Shown here piece after piece: positions 1 to 8,701 of a stretch of DNA of 64,000 nucleotides. Location: NCBI GenBank assembly GCA_947176375.1, contig CAMWQM010000001.1, positions 124,001 through 188,000 on the forward strand, in the 5' to 3' direction. The notes under the pieces were generated by a model that ran no database searches, was not told where the DNA came from, and worked only from the letters and a program-made list of their open reading frames with translations. The stretch comes from an uncultured Helicobacteraceae bacterium (GTDB lineage: Bacteria > Campylobacterota > Campylobacteria > Campylobacterales > Helicobacteraceae). The first letter of the stretch is position 1; each line of letters begins with the position of its first letter. Both the position numbers and the translations under genes were made by a program.

Positions 1-1181
1 ACTCAAAAAGTGTGAGTAAAGATTCCATATGGTCTAGGCTATCGTGCAAATACTCCATAGCGTGCCTTTCATCAATACTATTATATAAATCTAAAAGCTC
101 CTCTATTAGCCTAGGATTCTTATCTTTTAGTTTCAAGGCTTTTTCATCATATTCTTGTGAAAAAAGCTCTAGCACAGGTGCGATTAGCACAGCGTGAGAC
201 GCTGCTATAAATCTCCCACTTTCTATGAAAATGTCTGGCTCTTTTTCTTTCTTGCTTTTTACAATCTCTTTTAGGTTGAAGACCATATCTCCACAAAATT
301 CATCAAGTGTGTAATTACGATTGTTAAATCCTGCGTGTTGTGTGTATTCTACCGCTAATCCTCCCCCAATATTTACTATGCTTAATTTTGAGCAGCCCAT
401 TTTGCGAAGTTCTGCGTAAATATTTCCTGCTTCTCTCAAAGCTTTTTTAAGTGGTGAAATATCGCTAATTTGTGAGCCAATATGAAAGTGAATCATTGTA
501 AATTTTGAGATTAGTTTTGAGCTTTTTAGTAGATTTACCGCCTCTAGTAGTTCTGTTGAGGTAAGCCCAAATTTTGAGTTTATTCCGCCACTTTTTGCCC
601 AAATCCCACTTCCCATACTATGAAGGCGGATTCTAAGCCCGATATTTGGATATGGGGATTCCATTTCTTTTGCCACTTCTATTATAGTTTTTAGCTCGTT
701 TAGCCCTTCAATTGTGAGTGTGATATTGTGTCCCATTTTTGAGGCAATAAAGCCTAAATTTATCATTTCTTTGTCTTTAAAGCCATTCACGGTTATGGGA
801 GATTTTAAATTTGTGTAAGCCATAGCGACTATTAGCTCTGCCTTACTCCCAGCCTCAAGCCCATAGTCTTTGTCTAGTGAAGATTCTACTAATGGAAGTA
901 TGAAGTTTGGAAATTGATTTACTTTTAGCGGGAAAACTGCCTTAAATGAGCCTTTGTATTTGTATTGCTTAATTGATGAAGCAAATGAATTAAAAAGCTT
1001 ATCAATCTGTTTTTTAATCAAATGTGGGAATCTAATTAGTAATGGTCCTCTATATCCGCTTTCACGCACTTTATTTACAATGTCAATGATCGCAATCTTA
1101 TTATTAGCACCAAGTTTTACCTTTCCATCTTCGATTATGAAATCATCTTTTGCCCAAAAATTAATGCCATAGTCAAACAAA
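1..1181 (-). CDS. speA: Biosynthetic arginine decarboxylase SpeA, partial, frameshifted near its start
   Basis: PLP-dependent decarboxylase that converts arginine to agmatine, the first step of polyamine synthesis. The gene runs off the left edge, so only about 390 of the family's usual 610-630 residues are present. The body frame carries the PLP-lysine motif FPLKVNQ (905-931), a glycine-rich NIGGGLAVEY segment, and ends in the conserved YLHDSLDHMESLLTLF. A TTG at 1179-1181, with AAGGA six bases upstream, begins FDYGINFWAKDDF, the expected family N-terminus. A run of four T on the coding strand (1140-1143) then puts FIIEDGKVKL and all the rest in the next frame. ATG codons at 1147 and 1171 open the body frame but are poorly placed for the ribosome site. 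It is divergent from ybeY. The identification is firm; whether the frameshift is real is uncertain. Confidence 0.85.
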
Positions 1182-1260
1182 ATCCATCCTTAAAATAATA
1201 TAAGCTTGTATTATAGCACTATATGATAGAATTTTTAATTTATTATTTTAAGGGCAAATT

Positions 1261-1959
1261 GTGATAATTTATGAGAATAAGACTAATATTAGCATAGAGT
1301 CTAACATTATTAAATTTTTAGGTGAGATTAAAGATCTAGTTTGCAAAAATGAAGTTGAGCTAATAATAGTAAATGATAGCGAGATAAGGGAACTAAATAA
1401 GAAATATCTAGGCAAGGATTATGCTACCGATGTGTTGTCTTTTGGGATAAATTATGATGAGTTTAATTTAGAATCTAGCGCTTTTTTAAATGAGAAAAAA
1501 TCTCTAAATGGTGCAAAAATACCTCCAGATTCTAATCTATTATATTCCAAAACAATAGAATCTAAAAAGCTAGAATCTAAGAAGAATCTAGCAAATAAAA
1601 ATTTGCAAAATAAATTAAGCGATAAGTCTAGTGATAAATCAAATTTTTCTGCCTCCTCACCTGATATTTTTTTAATTTTACCACTAGAATCTTTGCCATC
1701 ATATTTAAAATTTTCATATTTGAAATTCCCACATTTAGAACTAGGAAGCATAGTAATCTCCATTGATAAAGCCATAGAAGTTTGCAAAATCTATAATCAT
1801 AGTTTGAAAGATGAGCTAGCCATTTTATTTACCCACGCTTTGCTGCATTTGCTAGGATTTGATCACGAGATTGATAATGGAGAGCATAGAAGCACAGAAT
1901 CTTTAATCTTGCAAAAATTTGGAATAGATAGTAGCTTAATTACTCGGACATTATCATAG
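1261..1959 (+). CDS. ybeY: Endoribonuclease YbeY with a long internal insertion
   Basis: Zinc-dependent endoribonuclease involved in 16S rRNA maturation and ribosome quality control. The signature HALLHLLGFDHEIDNGEH (residues 192-209) holds the metal-binding HxxxHxxGxDH pattern, and ATDVLSF (55-61) is also conserved. The protein is 232 residues, against about 140-160 for the family. The excess is a Lys/Ser/Asn/Leu-rich stretch, about residues 68-160, between the conserved DVLSF and LGSIVIS strands. That DNA contains six copies of AGAATCT/AGATTCT. Translation starts at GTG 1261 behind a weak AAGGG. The divergent neighbour is speA. The core fold looks intact, so the insertion is probably a tolerated surface loop (inference). 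Confidence 0.9.
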   Translation: MIIYENKTNISIESNIIKFLGEIKDLVCKNEVELIIVNDSEIRELNKKYLGKDYATDVLSFGINYDEFNLESSAFLNEKKSLNGAKIPPDSNLLYSKTIESKKLESKKNLANKNLQNKLSDKSSDKSNFSASSPDIFLILPLESLPSYLKFSYLKFPHLELGSIVISIDKAIEVCKIYNHSLKDELAILFTHALLHLLGFDHEIDNGEHRSTESLILQKFGIDSSLITRTLS

Positions 1960-2489
1960 TGTAGTCTTGTAGTTTGACTTTAGCCAATCAAATATTTAAA
2001 TTATTATGCTAAATTAGATTCCACTCTAATAAAATTTAGAATCTAATTTATCACAAAGCAAAATATAATGATTAGGGAAAAGCAAATTTATTATTTAAGA
2101 TGCAAGAGAATAATAAAAGTAAGCAACAATTAGCAAAATTCTACTTTAAAAGTTAAATATAATTGGGTGAAAATAAATTTGAATTGATTTGTAATAGTTT
2201 ATTACAAACTTAAATATTTAAGTTTAAAAGTTAGAATCTAAATTGATTTTTTAGTTTCTGTTTTTATTTTGGATTATTTTTAGGGATAGATTTTTTGTTT
2301 TGCTCACAAAATTTTGGAAGTGGTTAAGAACACTATTATTGTAAGATTTGGCAATAAAAATTATGGCAAATTATTTGTAAAGTTTTAGTAGCCACAAAAC
2401 AAATGGATAGCTTTAAATAGTAAATTTTACTATTTAAAAATTAATTTCTTAATTAAAATTAGATTTTCTTGCCACCACTCTATTAAAGT
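1960..2489. other. AT-rich intergenic region, no gene seen
   Basis: This separates the convergent ends of ybeY and the FkbM-like gene. I see no open frame, tRNA or recognisable gene remnant in it. Its one clear feature is the 12-bp inverted repeat at 2010-2050, listed separately. Three copies or near-copies of the AGAWTCT word occur in its first 280 bases. Confidence 0.6.
2010..2050. terminator. Inverted repeat built from GATTC/GAATC words, probable bidirectional terminator
   Basis: The arms TAAATTAGATTC (2010-2021) and GAATCTAATTTA (2039-2050) are perfect reverse complements of 12 bp with a 17-base loop. It lies 50 bp past the ybeY stop and between convergent genes, the expected place for a shared terminator. 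The stem is AT-rich and lacks a clear U-tract, so the terminator role is inferred. Confidence 0.5.
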
Positions 2490-3619
2490 TTAAATTTCTT
2501 TAAATGATTTATCGAAAAATATTGGCACATCTGGGAAATTTGCTAGATTTGGTGCATCTAATTCCGCTAAATATCCGCTACCTTGCTTGTATTTTGCATT
2601 TCTGGGCACCAAATCATTTCTAATGTATGAGACTTCAATCAAAGTGCTAAAGAGCAAACCATCGCAATATATTATCTTTCCGTTATTATTAAAATGTGCG
2701 TGAATTGGTGTGTATTTGGAGTTTAGTTTTTCTAGCACTTTTAGTCGCCTTTGTGTGAAAGATTCATTGTCTATATCGCAGTTGTGGAATTCAAATATGA
2801 TTTGTGAGAAAAATTTTGAAACTAAATCTAGGTCAATATTTTCTAGCATTTCCCATTCGCAGTCCTCAATATCGCACTGCAGGATATTATGTAAATTTTC
2901 ATCTAAATTATTATCCTTTATAACACTCAAGAAGGAAATTGTATCCTCGCTGTCTCTTGCCCCAACAAATTTTTTAATAAATATGATATTTGGGTGATTG
3001 TATGGAGCTTTGGATATGCTCGCATCATATTGAATCACTTTGTAACCCATATTTGCCATTTCCAAATCCCACGGAGAGTATGGCGATACGCCTAGAGAAA
3101 TGGCTGTCAGTCTGGAATCTGTATTTTGTTTATAATTAGTTAAACTTGTGGGATCTTTAAAGTTTCTTGAATCTGTGAAATTTAGAGAATCTGTTAAATT
3201 TTTAGATTGGGTAGAATCAATCGAATCTATGAAGTTTGTAGAGTTAGAGGCTAAATTGGAAGCTAAAAATGGGGGGGGGTAGAGCGATTTATAGACTCTG
3301 GCATTAGCATAACATAGCCTCCATCATTGCTTCCACCTACTCGTTTTAGGAAAATAGAATCTAATTCTATTGGATTTACTAATGATAGATATTTTTTAAG
3401 ATTTACTGAATTATATGACTGAGTAACCCAGCCTTGTGGCATTGGAAGTAGCGATAATAACATAGTTTCTTTTTGCTCTTTTGGTATATTTAGATTTTTT
3501 ATAATTTCTACTTTCATTGTGTTTAGAGTGGCAATTTTTATATCCCTAATATTTTCGCTGATTTCATAAGTCCCAAATGCCTTTTGGATAAATCTTCTAA
3601 TACTTTTCTTTAACCCCAT
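2490..3619 (-). pseudogene. FkbM-like methyltransferase, phase-variable, frame OFF (C9 tract)
   Basis: The N-terminal part starts at ATG 3619 behind AAAGGAG and reads 118 residues, including FLKRVGGSNDGGYVM. It stops just after a run of nine C on the coding strand (3271-3279). The remaining 590 bases are open in the next frame with no stop from the tract to 2490. They include LGVSPYSPWDLEMANMGYKV and EFHNCDIDNE, like SAM-dependent methyltransferases of the FkbM type that modify surface glycans. Adding one C, or removing two, joins the halves into a protein of about 376 residues. A linker rich in Asp-Ser and Asn (about 3120-3265) contains several AGATTC words. The layout is typical of slipped-strand ON/OFF switching. 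The methyltransferase family call is moderate; the frame arithmetic is read directly. Confidence 0.75.
3271..3279. repeat. G9/C9 homopolymer inside a coding region
   Basis: Nine consecutive G on the + strand (C on the coding strand), in a genome where G/C runs beyond five are almost absent. It lies at codon 116 of the FkbM-like gene and decides whether the two halves share a frame. In Helicobacter and Campylobacter such tracts mutate by slippage and control surface-modifying enzymes. Confidence 0.9.
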
Positions 3620-3861
3620 TTATTGCTCCTTTAATCTTTGTATTTTTGGTATTTTTTGGTAGTAAATATGCAATTTTAACTTAAAAATCCAAAAATTATT
3701 AATCATTTTTTGTCTTACTTTAAGATTTAATTTGTGATTAAAAGCAATCTTGATTTATTTTAATTTTATTGTTTTAGTTTTGTTTCACACTATTATTACT
3801 CAAAATGAAAACTATATTATTTGCACTTTGTTTTAGTTAAATTTATCTAAAAATGCAAAAC

Positions 3862-4062
3862 TCACCCACCACCCATAAACTGCAAAAACTCTAATCTATC
3901 ATTATCCTTTGGAATGGTGTTTTTATAGTCCTCTTTTTTCACTAACTCACTATTTAGAGTGATTGCAAAGATTTTAGATTCCACTTTAAGCTCCCTTAAA
4001 ATCTCATCAATATTTTTATTACTCTCAAATTCCATTGTAGTGCCATTTATAATTAGATTCAT
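3862..4062 (-). CDS. thiS: Sulfur carrier protein ThiS
   Basis: Small ubiquitin-fold sulfur carrier of 66 residues that delivers sulfur for the thiazole ring of thiamine. The C-terminus FMGGG carries the terminal Gly-Gly that is adenylated and thiocarboxylated. The N-terminus MNLIINGTTMEF is the usual first strand of the family. Start ATG 4062 has AAGGA eight bases upstream. It follows glmU by about 30 bp on the same strand and may be cotranscribed. No other thi gene is in the window. Confidence 0.85.
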   Translation of the reverse strand: MNLIINGTTMEFESNKNIDEILRELKVESKIFAITLNSELVKKEDYKNTIPKDNDRLEFLQFMGGG

Positions 4063-4093
4063 AACTTTTTCCTTAGAATTTTAAAGATAGATT

Positions 4094-5440
4094 CTATTTA
4101 TTTTTTGTAAAAAATGTGTAAAAAAATCCACTTTTATTTTCCTGTTTTGAGCGAGAAATTACCAAATCTCCTTCTTTTGCATTTTTTGTAATCGTGCTTC
4201 CAGCAGCAATTAGCACATTAGATTCAATTTCTAGCGGAGCTACAAGCTCACTCCCACTCCCTACAAAGACATTTTTGCCTATTTTTGTTTTATGTTTTGT
4301 CTTGCCATCATAGTTACAGGTAATCACGCCTGCACCAATATTTGTCCCACTATCAATCTCGCTATCGCCTATATAGCTTAAATGCCCAGCTTTTATACCA
4401 TTAAGATTTGAGGCTTTAACTTCTACGAAATTTCCGATATGAGTGTCTTTTACCACAGATTTTGGACGGATTCTACCAAATGGACCAATGCTACTATTAA
4501 TTATTGTGCTATCTTCAATTATGCTATGGGCTAGAATCTTGCTATTTATAATTTTGCTCTTTCCTTTTAGCACAGAGTTGCTTTCAATCTCACATTCTCC
4601 TTCAAACTCTACATCACATTCAATATAAATGCTATTTGGAATCCTAAAAATCACACCATTTTTCATAGCTTTTTTTCTTAAAAAATCAAGCATAAATTCC
4701 TCTGCCTTTGCTAAATCAATTTTAGAATTCACTCCCATAAATTCGCTTTCTTTCGCCACTACAGCCCTCACATTTAGTTTATCTTTAAAGGCAAGATGGA
4801 TTATGTCAGTTAGGTAGAATTCATTTTGATTATTCTTTGAATCTATTAGTGGAATATATTTTTCTAACACCTCTTTCTTAAAATAGTAGATTCCAGCATT
4901 TGCTAGATTTATTTTTTTAATTTCCTTTGTTGCATCTTTTTCCTCTATGATTTGTTCTACTTTATCATCTTTTAATACAACCCTACCATAGCCACTTGCA
5001 TTATCTAGTTCTAATATGCCAAGTGCAATATCACAAGGAGATTCCACAAACTCACTTAATTTATCAGCTCTCACTAAAGGCATATCACCGCTTAAAATAA
5101 TAGTTTTATCATATTTTGTTTGGAGTGGAATCTTTGGATTTGCTTTATTTTTTAATTCCCCCTGCATAATTGCCCCTGCAGTCCCGGGGAAACTCTCATA
5201 GTCTTGCAGGTGGAAAGTGAAGTTATTATTTGGATAATGTTTATTTAGTGCATTTTTAATTTCATCTGCTTTATTGTAGAGCACTATTATAATATCATCG
5301 CTTAGTTTTAGGGCTTCATTGATGATTAAAAATAGCATTTCTTTGCCACAAATCCTATGCATAACTTTTGGAATTTCACTTTTCATACGCGTCCCAAATC
5401 CACCTGCTATAATAATAATTGATGATTTATTAGTTTGCAT
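4094..5440 (-). CDS. glmU: Bifunctional UDP-N-acetylglucosamine pyrophosphorylase / glucosamine-1-phosphate acetyltransferase
   Basis: Makes UDP-GlcNAc for peptidoglycan and lipopolysaccharide by acetylating glucosamine-1-phosphate and then transferring uridyl phosphate. The N-terminal nucleotidyltransferase begins IIIIAGGFGTRMKSEIPKV (residues 7-25), with the GxGTRM...PK signature. The C-terminal half is a left-handed beta-helix of hexapeptide repeats, ending with the acetyl-CoA site region NYDGKTKHKTKIG and VFVGSGSELVAP. Its 448 residues match Helicobacter GlmU length. Start ATG 5440 has a strong AAGGAG. It is divergent from motA and upstream of thiS. Confidence 0.95.
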   Translation of the reverse strand: MQTNKSSIIIIAGGFGTRMKSEIPKVMHRICGKEMLFLIINEALKLSDDIIIVLYNKADEIKNALNKHYPNNNFTFHLQDYESFPGTAGAIMQGELKNKANPKIPLQTKYDKTIILSGDMPLVRADKLSEFVESPCDIALGILELDNASGYGRVVLKDDKVEQIIEEKDATKEIKKINLANAGIYYFKKEVLEKYIPLIDSKNNQNEFYLTDIIHLAFKDKLNVRAVVAKESEFMGVNSKIDLAKAEEFMLDFLRKKAMKNGVIFRIPNSIYIECDVEFEGECEIESNSVLKGKSKIINSKILAHSIIEDSTIINSSIGPFGRIRPKSVVKDTHIGNFVEVKASNLNGIKAGHLSYIGDSEIDSGTNIGAGVITCNYDGKTKHKTKIGKNVFVGSGSELVAPLEIESNVLIAAGSTITKNAKEGDLVISRSKQENKSGFFYTFFTKNK

Positions 5441-5491
5441 TTTATCTCCTTATAAATTTATTATTTCATACAATTTTAACACAAGAAAAGC

Positions 5492-5497
5492 TATAAT
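5492..5497 (+). promoter_or_regulatory. Probable -10 box for the motA-motB-fliP operon
   Basis: A TATAAT hexamer in the 90-bp divergent gap between glmU and motA, 33 bp upstream of the motA ATG. A ribosome site GAGGAG follows at 5513-5518. There is no convincing -35, as is common for the main sigma factor of Campylobacterota. Confidence 0.4.
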
Positions 5498-5530
5498 CCT
5501 TAATTTATTTTTGAGGAGTTTTATAAAGAT

Positions 5531-6295
5531 ATGGATTTAGGAACCATTATAGGATTTTTTCTTATAACTTTATTGCTTTTTGGGTCTATGGCAATGGGTG
5601 CTGGTTTAGGCGTATATATAGATATTCCCTCACTTATGATTACTGTTGGTGGTTCGCTATCTGCACTTTTGATTGCAAATAAGCTAGAACAGATGAAAAA
5701 TATATTCAAATACCTAGGAATCGCCTTTAAACCTAATCAATACAATATTCCAGCTCTTATTAAAATCATTGTTGAATATGCGATTAAAGCAAGGCGAGAT
5801 GGAATTTTATCACTAGAGCAAAATGTAAATCAAGAAGAGAATGATTTTTTGAGAAAAGGGCTTTCTATGGCGGTAGATGGCTCCGAGCCAGATGCAATAC
5901 GAGAGCTTTTAGAAATTGATATGGAACAAAGTTTGGGGCGACATAATAGCAATGCAGATATTTTTGACACTTGGGCTGCGTTAGCAGGGTCATTTGGTAT
6001 GCTTGGGACGCTAATTGGTCTTGTCGCTATGCTTGTGAATATGAGTGATCCTAGCTCTATTGGTCCTGCTATGGCTGTTGCGTTGATTACTACTCTTTAT
6101 GGTTCGTTGATAGGAAATACCGTTGGAACACCTGTTGCAACTATTTTGAGAACTAGAGCTCAAGATGAGGCATTAATGAAACTTTTGGTAATTGAGGGTA
6201 TTATTTCTATTCAAGCGGGGGATAATCCTAGGGTTTTAGAGAGTAAATTACTATCATTTTTGCCGCCAAATCAGCGAGTTAGTCAATTTGACTAG
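5531..6295 (+). CDS. motA: Flagellar motor stator protein MotA
   Basis: Inner-membrane stator subunit that, with MotB, conducts protons to drive flagellar rotation. The 254-residue protein has four predicted membrane segments. The first two lie in residues 1-55 (IIGFFLITLLLFGSMAMG, LMITVGGSLSALLIA). The last two lie around 145-200 (LAGSFGMLGTLIGLVAMLV, GPAMAVALITTLYGSLIGN), the conserved MotA/TolQ/ExbB core. The charged cytoplasmic loop lies between the pairs. It starts a tight flagellar operon, with motB nine bases downstream. Confidence 0.95.
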   Translation: MDLGTIIGFFLITLLLFGSMAMGAGLGVYIDIPSLMITVGGSLSALLIANKLEQMKNIFKYLGIAFKPNQYNIPALIKIIVEYAIKARRDGILSLEQNVNQEENDFLRKGLSMAVDGSEPDAIRELLEIDMEQSLGRHNSNADIFDTWAALAGSFGMLGTLIGLVAMLVNMSDPSSIGPAMAVALITTLYGSLIGNTVGTPVATILRTRAQDEALMKLLVIEGIISIQAGDNPRVLESKLLSFLPPNQRVSQFD

Positions 6296-6304
6296 AAGTA
6301 AATA

Positions 6305-7024
6305 ATGGCAAAAAAATTACAAACAAAGGAAAAATCTAGCGGGTTACCGCTATGGCTTGGGACTTTCGGCGATTTAATGAGCTTACTTTTGACATTTTTT
6401 ATTTTGCTTTTATCAATGGCTACATTTGATGCAAAAAAGCTACTTGAAGCGGAAGCAAGCATAAAGGGGGCTTTAAGCATACTTGATGGTGGAATCAAAA
6501 TGGAGCCTAGTTATAATAGAATTACACTTCCAGCCGACATTACAATCCCGCCAGAATATGCCGAAGAAGTGAAGCTAATAGAGCAGTCAATCATAGACTT
6601 TAATGAGAATCCAAATATCTCCAAAGGTTCTGCTACGATTATAGGCGATGGAATAAATGGCTTTATAATTACACTTCCGGCAAATATTGCCTTTGATGAT
6701 AATTTTAGAGTTAATGAGGATACTAAACTTTTTTTAAAAAGAATATCTCAAATTGCAAACAAAATGCCTGAGAATGTGCAAATTGAAGTGCTTGGTCGCT
6801 CAAATATCTCAACTGCACAAATTAATTTACAGCGGGCTTCAAATATTGCTCTTGCGATTTCAAGAGAGATTTATGCACTAAATATAGCAGGAAGCAGGAT
6901 TAGCACGATAGGAAAAGAGGATAAAAGCCTCGAATCTGGTGTAAATAGTGATATAATAAATATTAGATTCTACGCAAAAGATATTCCATTAGAGCGAACA
7001 AAGGGTATTTTAGACAAGCAATGA
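6305..7024 (+). CDS. motB: Flagellar motor stator protein MotB
   Basis: Stator subunit that anchors the motor to peptidoglycan. A short cytoplasmic tail is followed by one membrane helix, FGDLMSLLLTFFILLLSMAT (about residues 20-40), which contains the proton-carrying Asp. The C-terminal OmpA-like domain (about 120-235) binds peptidoglycan and shows VQIEVLGRSN and LQRASNIALAI. At 239 residues it is of usual size. Its stop overlaps the fliP start by four bases (ATGA), indicating coupled translation. Confidence 0.95.
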   Translation: MAKKLQTKEKSSGLPLWLGTFGDLMSLLLTFFILLLSMATFDAKKLLEAEASIKGALSILDGGIKMEPSYNRITLPADITIPPEYAEEVKLIEQSIIDFNENPNISKGSATIIGDGINGFIITLPANIAFDDNFRVNEDTKLFLKRISQIANKMPENVQIEVLGRSNISTAQINLQRASNIALAISREIYALNIAGSRISTIGKEDKSLESGVNSDIINIRFYAKDIPLERTKGILDKQ

Positions 7025-7845
7025 GAATATTTTTTATCATTTTATGTTTGTTTAGCCTTGCATTTGGGGAAGTCGATGAGAATGGTAGGCTAATAATGGA
7101 GGGCGTGAGTGAACCTAGAAACTCCATACAGCCAAATATGGTAACAGATTTGCAATCCACCTCACCCATAATCCCAACAATAAATCTATCATTAAATGCA
7201 CCACAAGAGCCGGGCGATTTAGTAAATACGCTGAATATTGTGATTATAATCACTTTACTTGTTCTAGCACCTTCACTCGTGCTTGTGATGACTAGCTTTA
7301 CTAGGATAATCATTGTGCTTGGGTTTTTACGCACCGCTATGGGAACACAGCAATCCCCACCTACACAAGTTTTAGTTTCTTTGGCATTGATTTTAACTTT
7401 TTTTATTATGGAGCCTGTCGCAACGAAAGGCTATAATGATGGGATTAAACCATATATTAATAAAGAGATACCATATGATGAGGCATTTGTGCGTGGAGTA
7501 GCGCCATTTAAGGAATTTATGCTAAAAAATACTAGGGAAAAGGATTTAGCTCTATTTTTTAGAATCCGCAAACTAGAAAATCCACAGACTATTAATGATG
7601 TTCCTCTAACCGTCTTGCTTCCAGCATTTATGATAAGTGAGCTAAAGACTGCATTTCAAATTGGATTCTTATTGTATTTGCCATTTTTGGTAATTGATAT
7701 GGTTGTAAGCTCGATTCTTATGTCCTTAAGTATGATGATGTTGCCACCTATTATGATTTCACTTCCATTTAAGATTCTAATTTTTATATTGGTAGATGGG
7801 TTTAATCTCTTAATTGGGAATCTTGTAAATAGCTTTAAATTTTAA
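7021..7845 (+). CDS. fliP: Flagellar type III export protein FliP
   Basis: Integral membrane part of the flagellar export gate. A signal-like N-terminus (MRIFFIILCLFSLAFG) is followed by about 50 polar residues. The conserved FliP core then begins with ITLLVLAPSLVLVMTSFTRI and FLRTAMGTQQSPPTQVLV, and the C-terminal membrane segments include SSILMSLSMMMLPPIMISLP. The 274 residues are slightly longer than enteric FliP, the excess being in the N-terminal polar region. It is the last gene of the motA-motB-fliP unit. Confidence 0.95.
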   Translation: MRIFFIILCLFSLAFGEVDENGRLIMEGVSEPRNSIQPNMVTDLQSTSPIIPTINLSLNAPQEPGDLVNTLNIVIIITLLVLAPSLVLVMTSFTRIIIVLGFLRTAMGTQQSPPTQVLVSLALILTFFIMEPVATKGYNDGIKPYINKEIPYDEAFVRGVAPFKEFMLKNTREKDLALFFRIRKLENPQTINDVPLTVLLPAFMISELKTAFQIGFLLYLPFLVIDMVVSSILMSLSMMMLPPIMISLPFKILIFILVDGFNLLIGNLVNSFKF

Positions 7846-8209
7846 AACAAAAAAGGCGGATTCTGCCTAAAATATACCCTCTTAAAAAAATAGAATCTAA
7901 AATTATGCAAAAAGTATTTTAATTTTTAAACAATATCTTGCAAAATTTAGTTTCTAAAGTAAAATGAAGTATTAAAAAATATAAAATCTTTTAAAAACCA
8001 AATTTATAAAGTAAAAATCTCAAACTAAAATTAATTTTAGCTATATAAATTTTCTTAAATTTTTTTATCAAATTATTATATTGATTCTAAAGATGATTAA
8101 TTTAAAGCAGATGAAAAGATTTTTTATCTATCAAAATTCTATCTTTAAGCTTATTTTAATGGGGGGGGTAGAATTAGAATAATAATATTTAATAATTTAA
8201 GGAGATGGA
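7846..8209. other. Intergenic region, AT-rich, with a G8 tract
   Basis: No gene is visible. A short imperfect stem (AGGC...GCCT around 7853-7868, with GGATTCT in the loop) follows fliP and could help termination, but no U-tract follows. The G8 run at 8161-8168 near the right end is listed separately. Confidence 0.5.
8161..8168 (+). repeat. G8 homopolymer upstream of the PH-domain gene
   Basis: Eight G in otherwise extremely AT-rich DNA, about 40 bp before the ATG at 8210. TAGAATTAGAATAATAATAT follows and could hold a -10 box. In this position length change could vary promoter spacing, but the downstream gene is broken, so it may be a relic. Confidence 0.6.
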
Positions 8210-8701
8210 ATGGCTTTTCAATATAGTGAACAATCAACTATAGATAGAATAATTTATAAAGCTAATATTACAGGATATGTTTATGTAATACCTATATTTA
8301 TATGCTTAATAGGTCTTTATTTAATTTTAATTAGTTATTATCCAGTAGGATTTATTATTCTATCATTAGGAATATTGTATGTAATTAAGCAATGGCTTTA
8401 TACCCTCACAACCGAGCTTTATATTACAAATAAGCTTGTAGTGGCTAAATATGGGTTAATACAAAGAGATACTTATCTCTAAAGTTGAGAGTATAAATGT
8501 AAATCAATCTGTATTTGGTAGGATTCTAAATTATGGAGATGTTGTCGTTTGTGGAACAGGTGGAAAATTATCTCCTCTTAAATTTATTAGTAATCCTTTG
8601 GAGCTTAGAAGGCAGTTAATTTATATTCAAGAATCTAAAGGAAATTAAATGAAAAAGATGTTATATCTAGATTATTAGCTAGTTTATTAGAAAGAAGCTA
8701 A
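8210..8701 (+). pseudogene. Bacterial PH-domain (YdbS-like) membrane protein, two frameshifts
   Basis: The first frame (90 residues, ATG 8210, ribosome site AAGGAG) has two membrane helices (about residues 22-60) followed by WLYTLTTELYITNKLVVAKYG. This is the typical start of a membrane-anchored bacterial PH domain. It stops at 8482. The next frame continues from about 8475 with ISKVESINVNQSVFGRILNYG and CGTGGKLSPLKFI, the expected PH core, to a stop at 8648. A third frame then adds NEKDVISRLLASLLERS to 8701. At least two indels are needed to restore one protein of about 160 residues. Function is unknown for this family. The conserved segments make the pseudogene call reasonable. Confidence 0.7.

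Noticed and set aside
1452..1787. Minus-strand 111-residue frame in the YbeY insertion
   Set aside because: It is an antisense reading of the low-complexity insertion; Lys/Ser/Phe bias and no homologue recognised.
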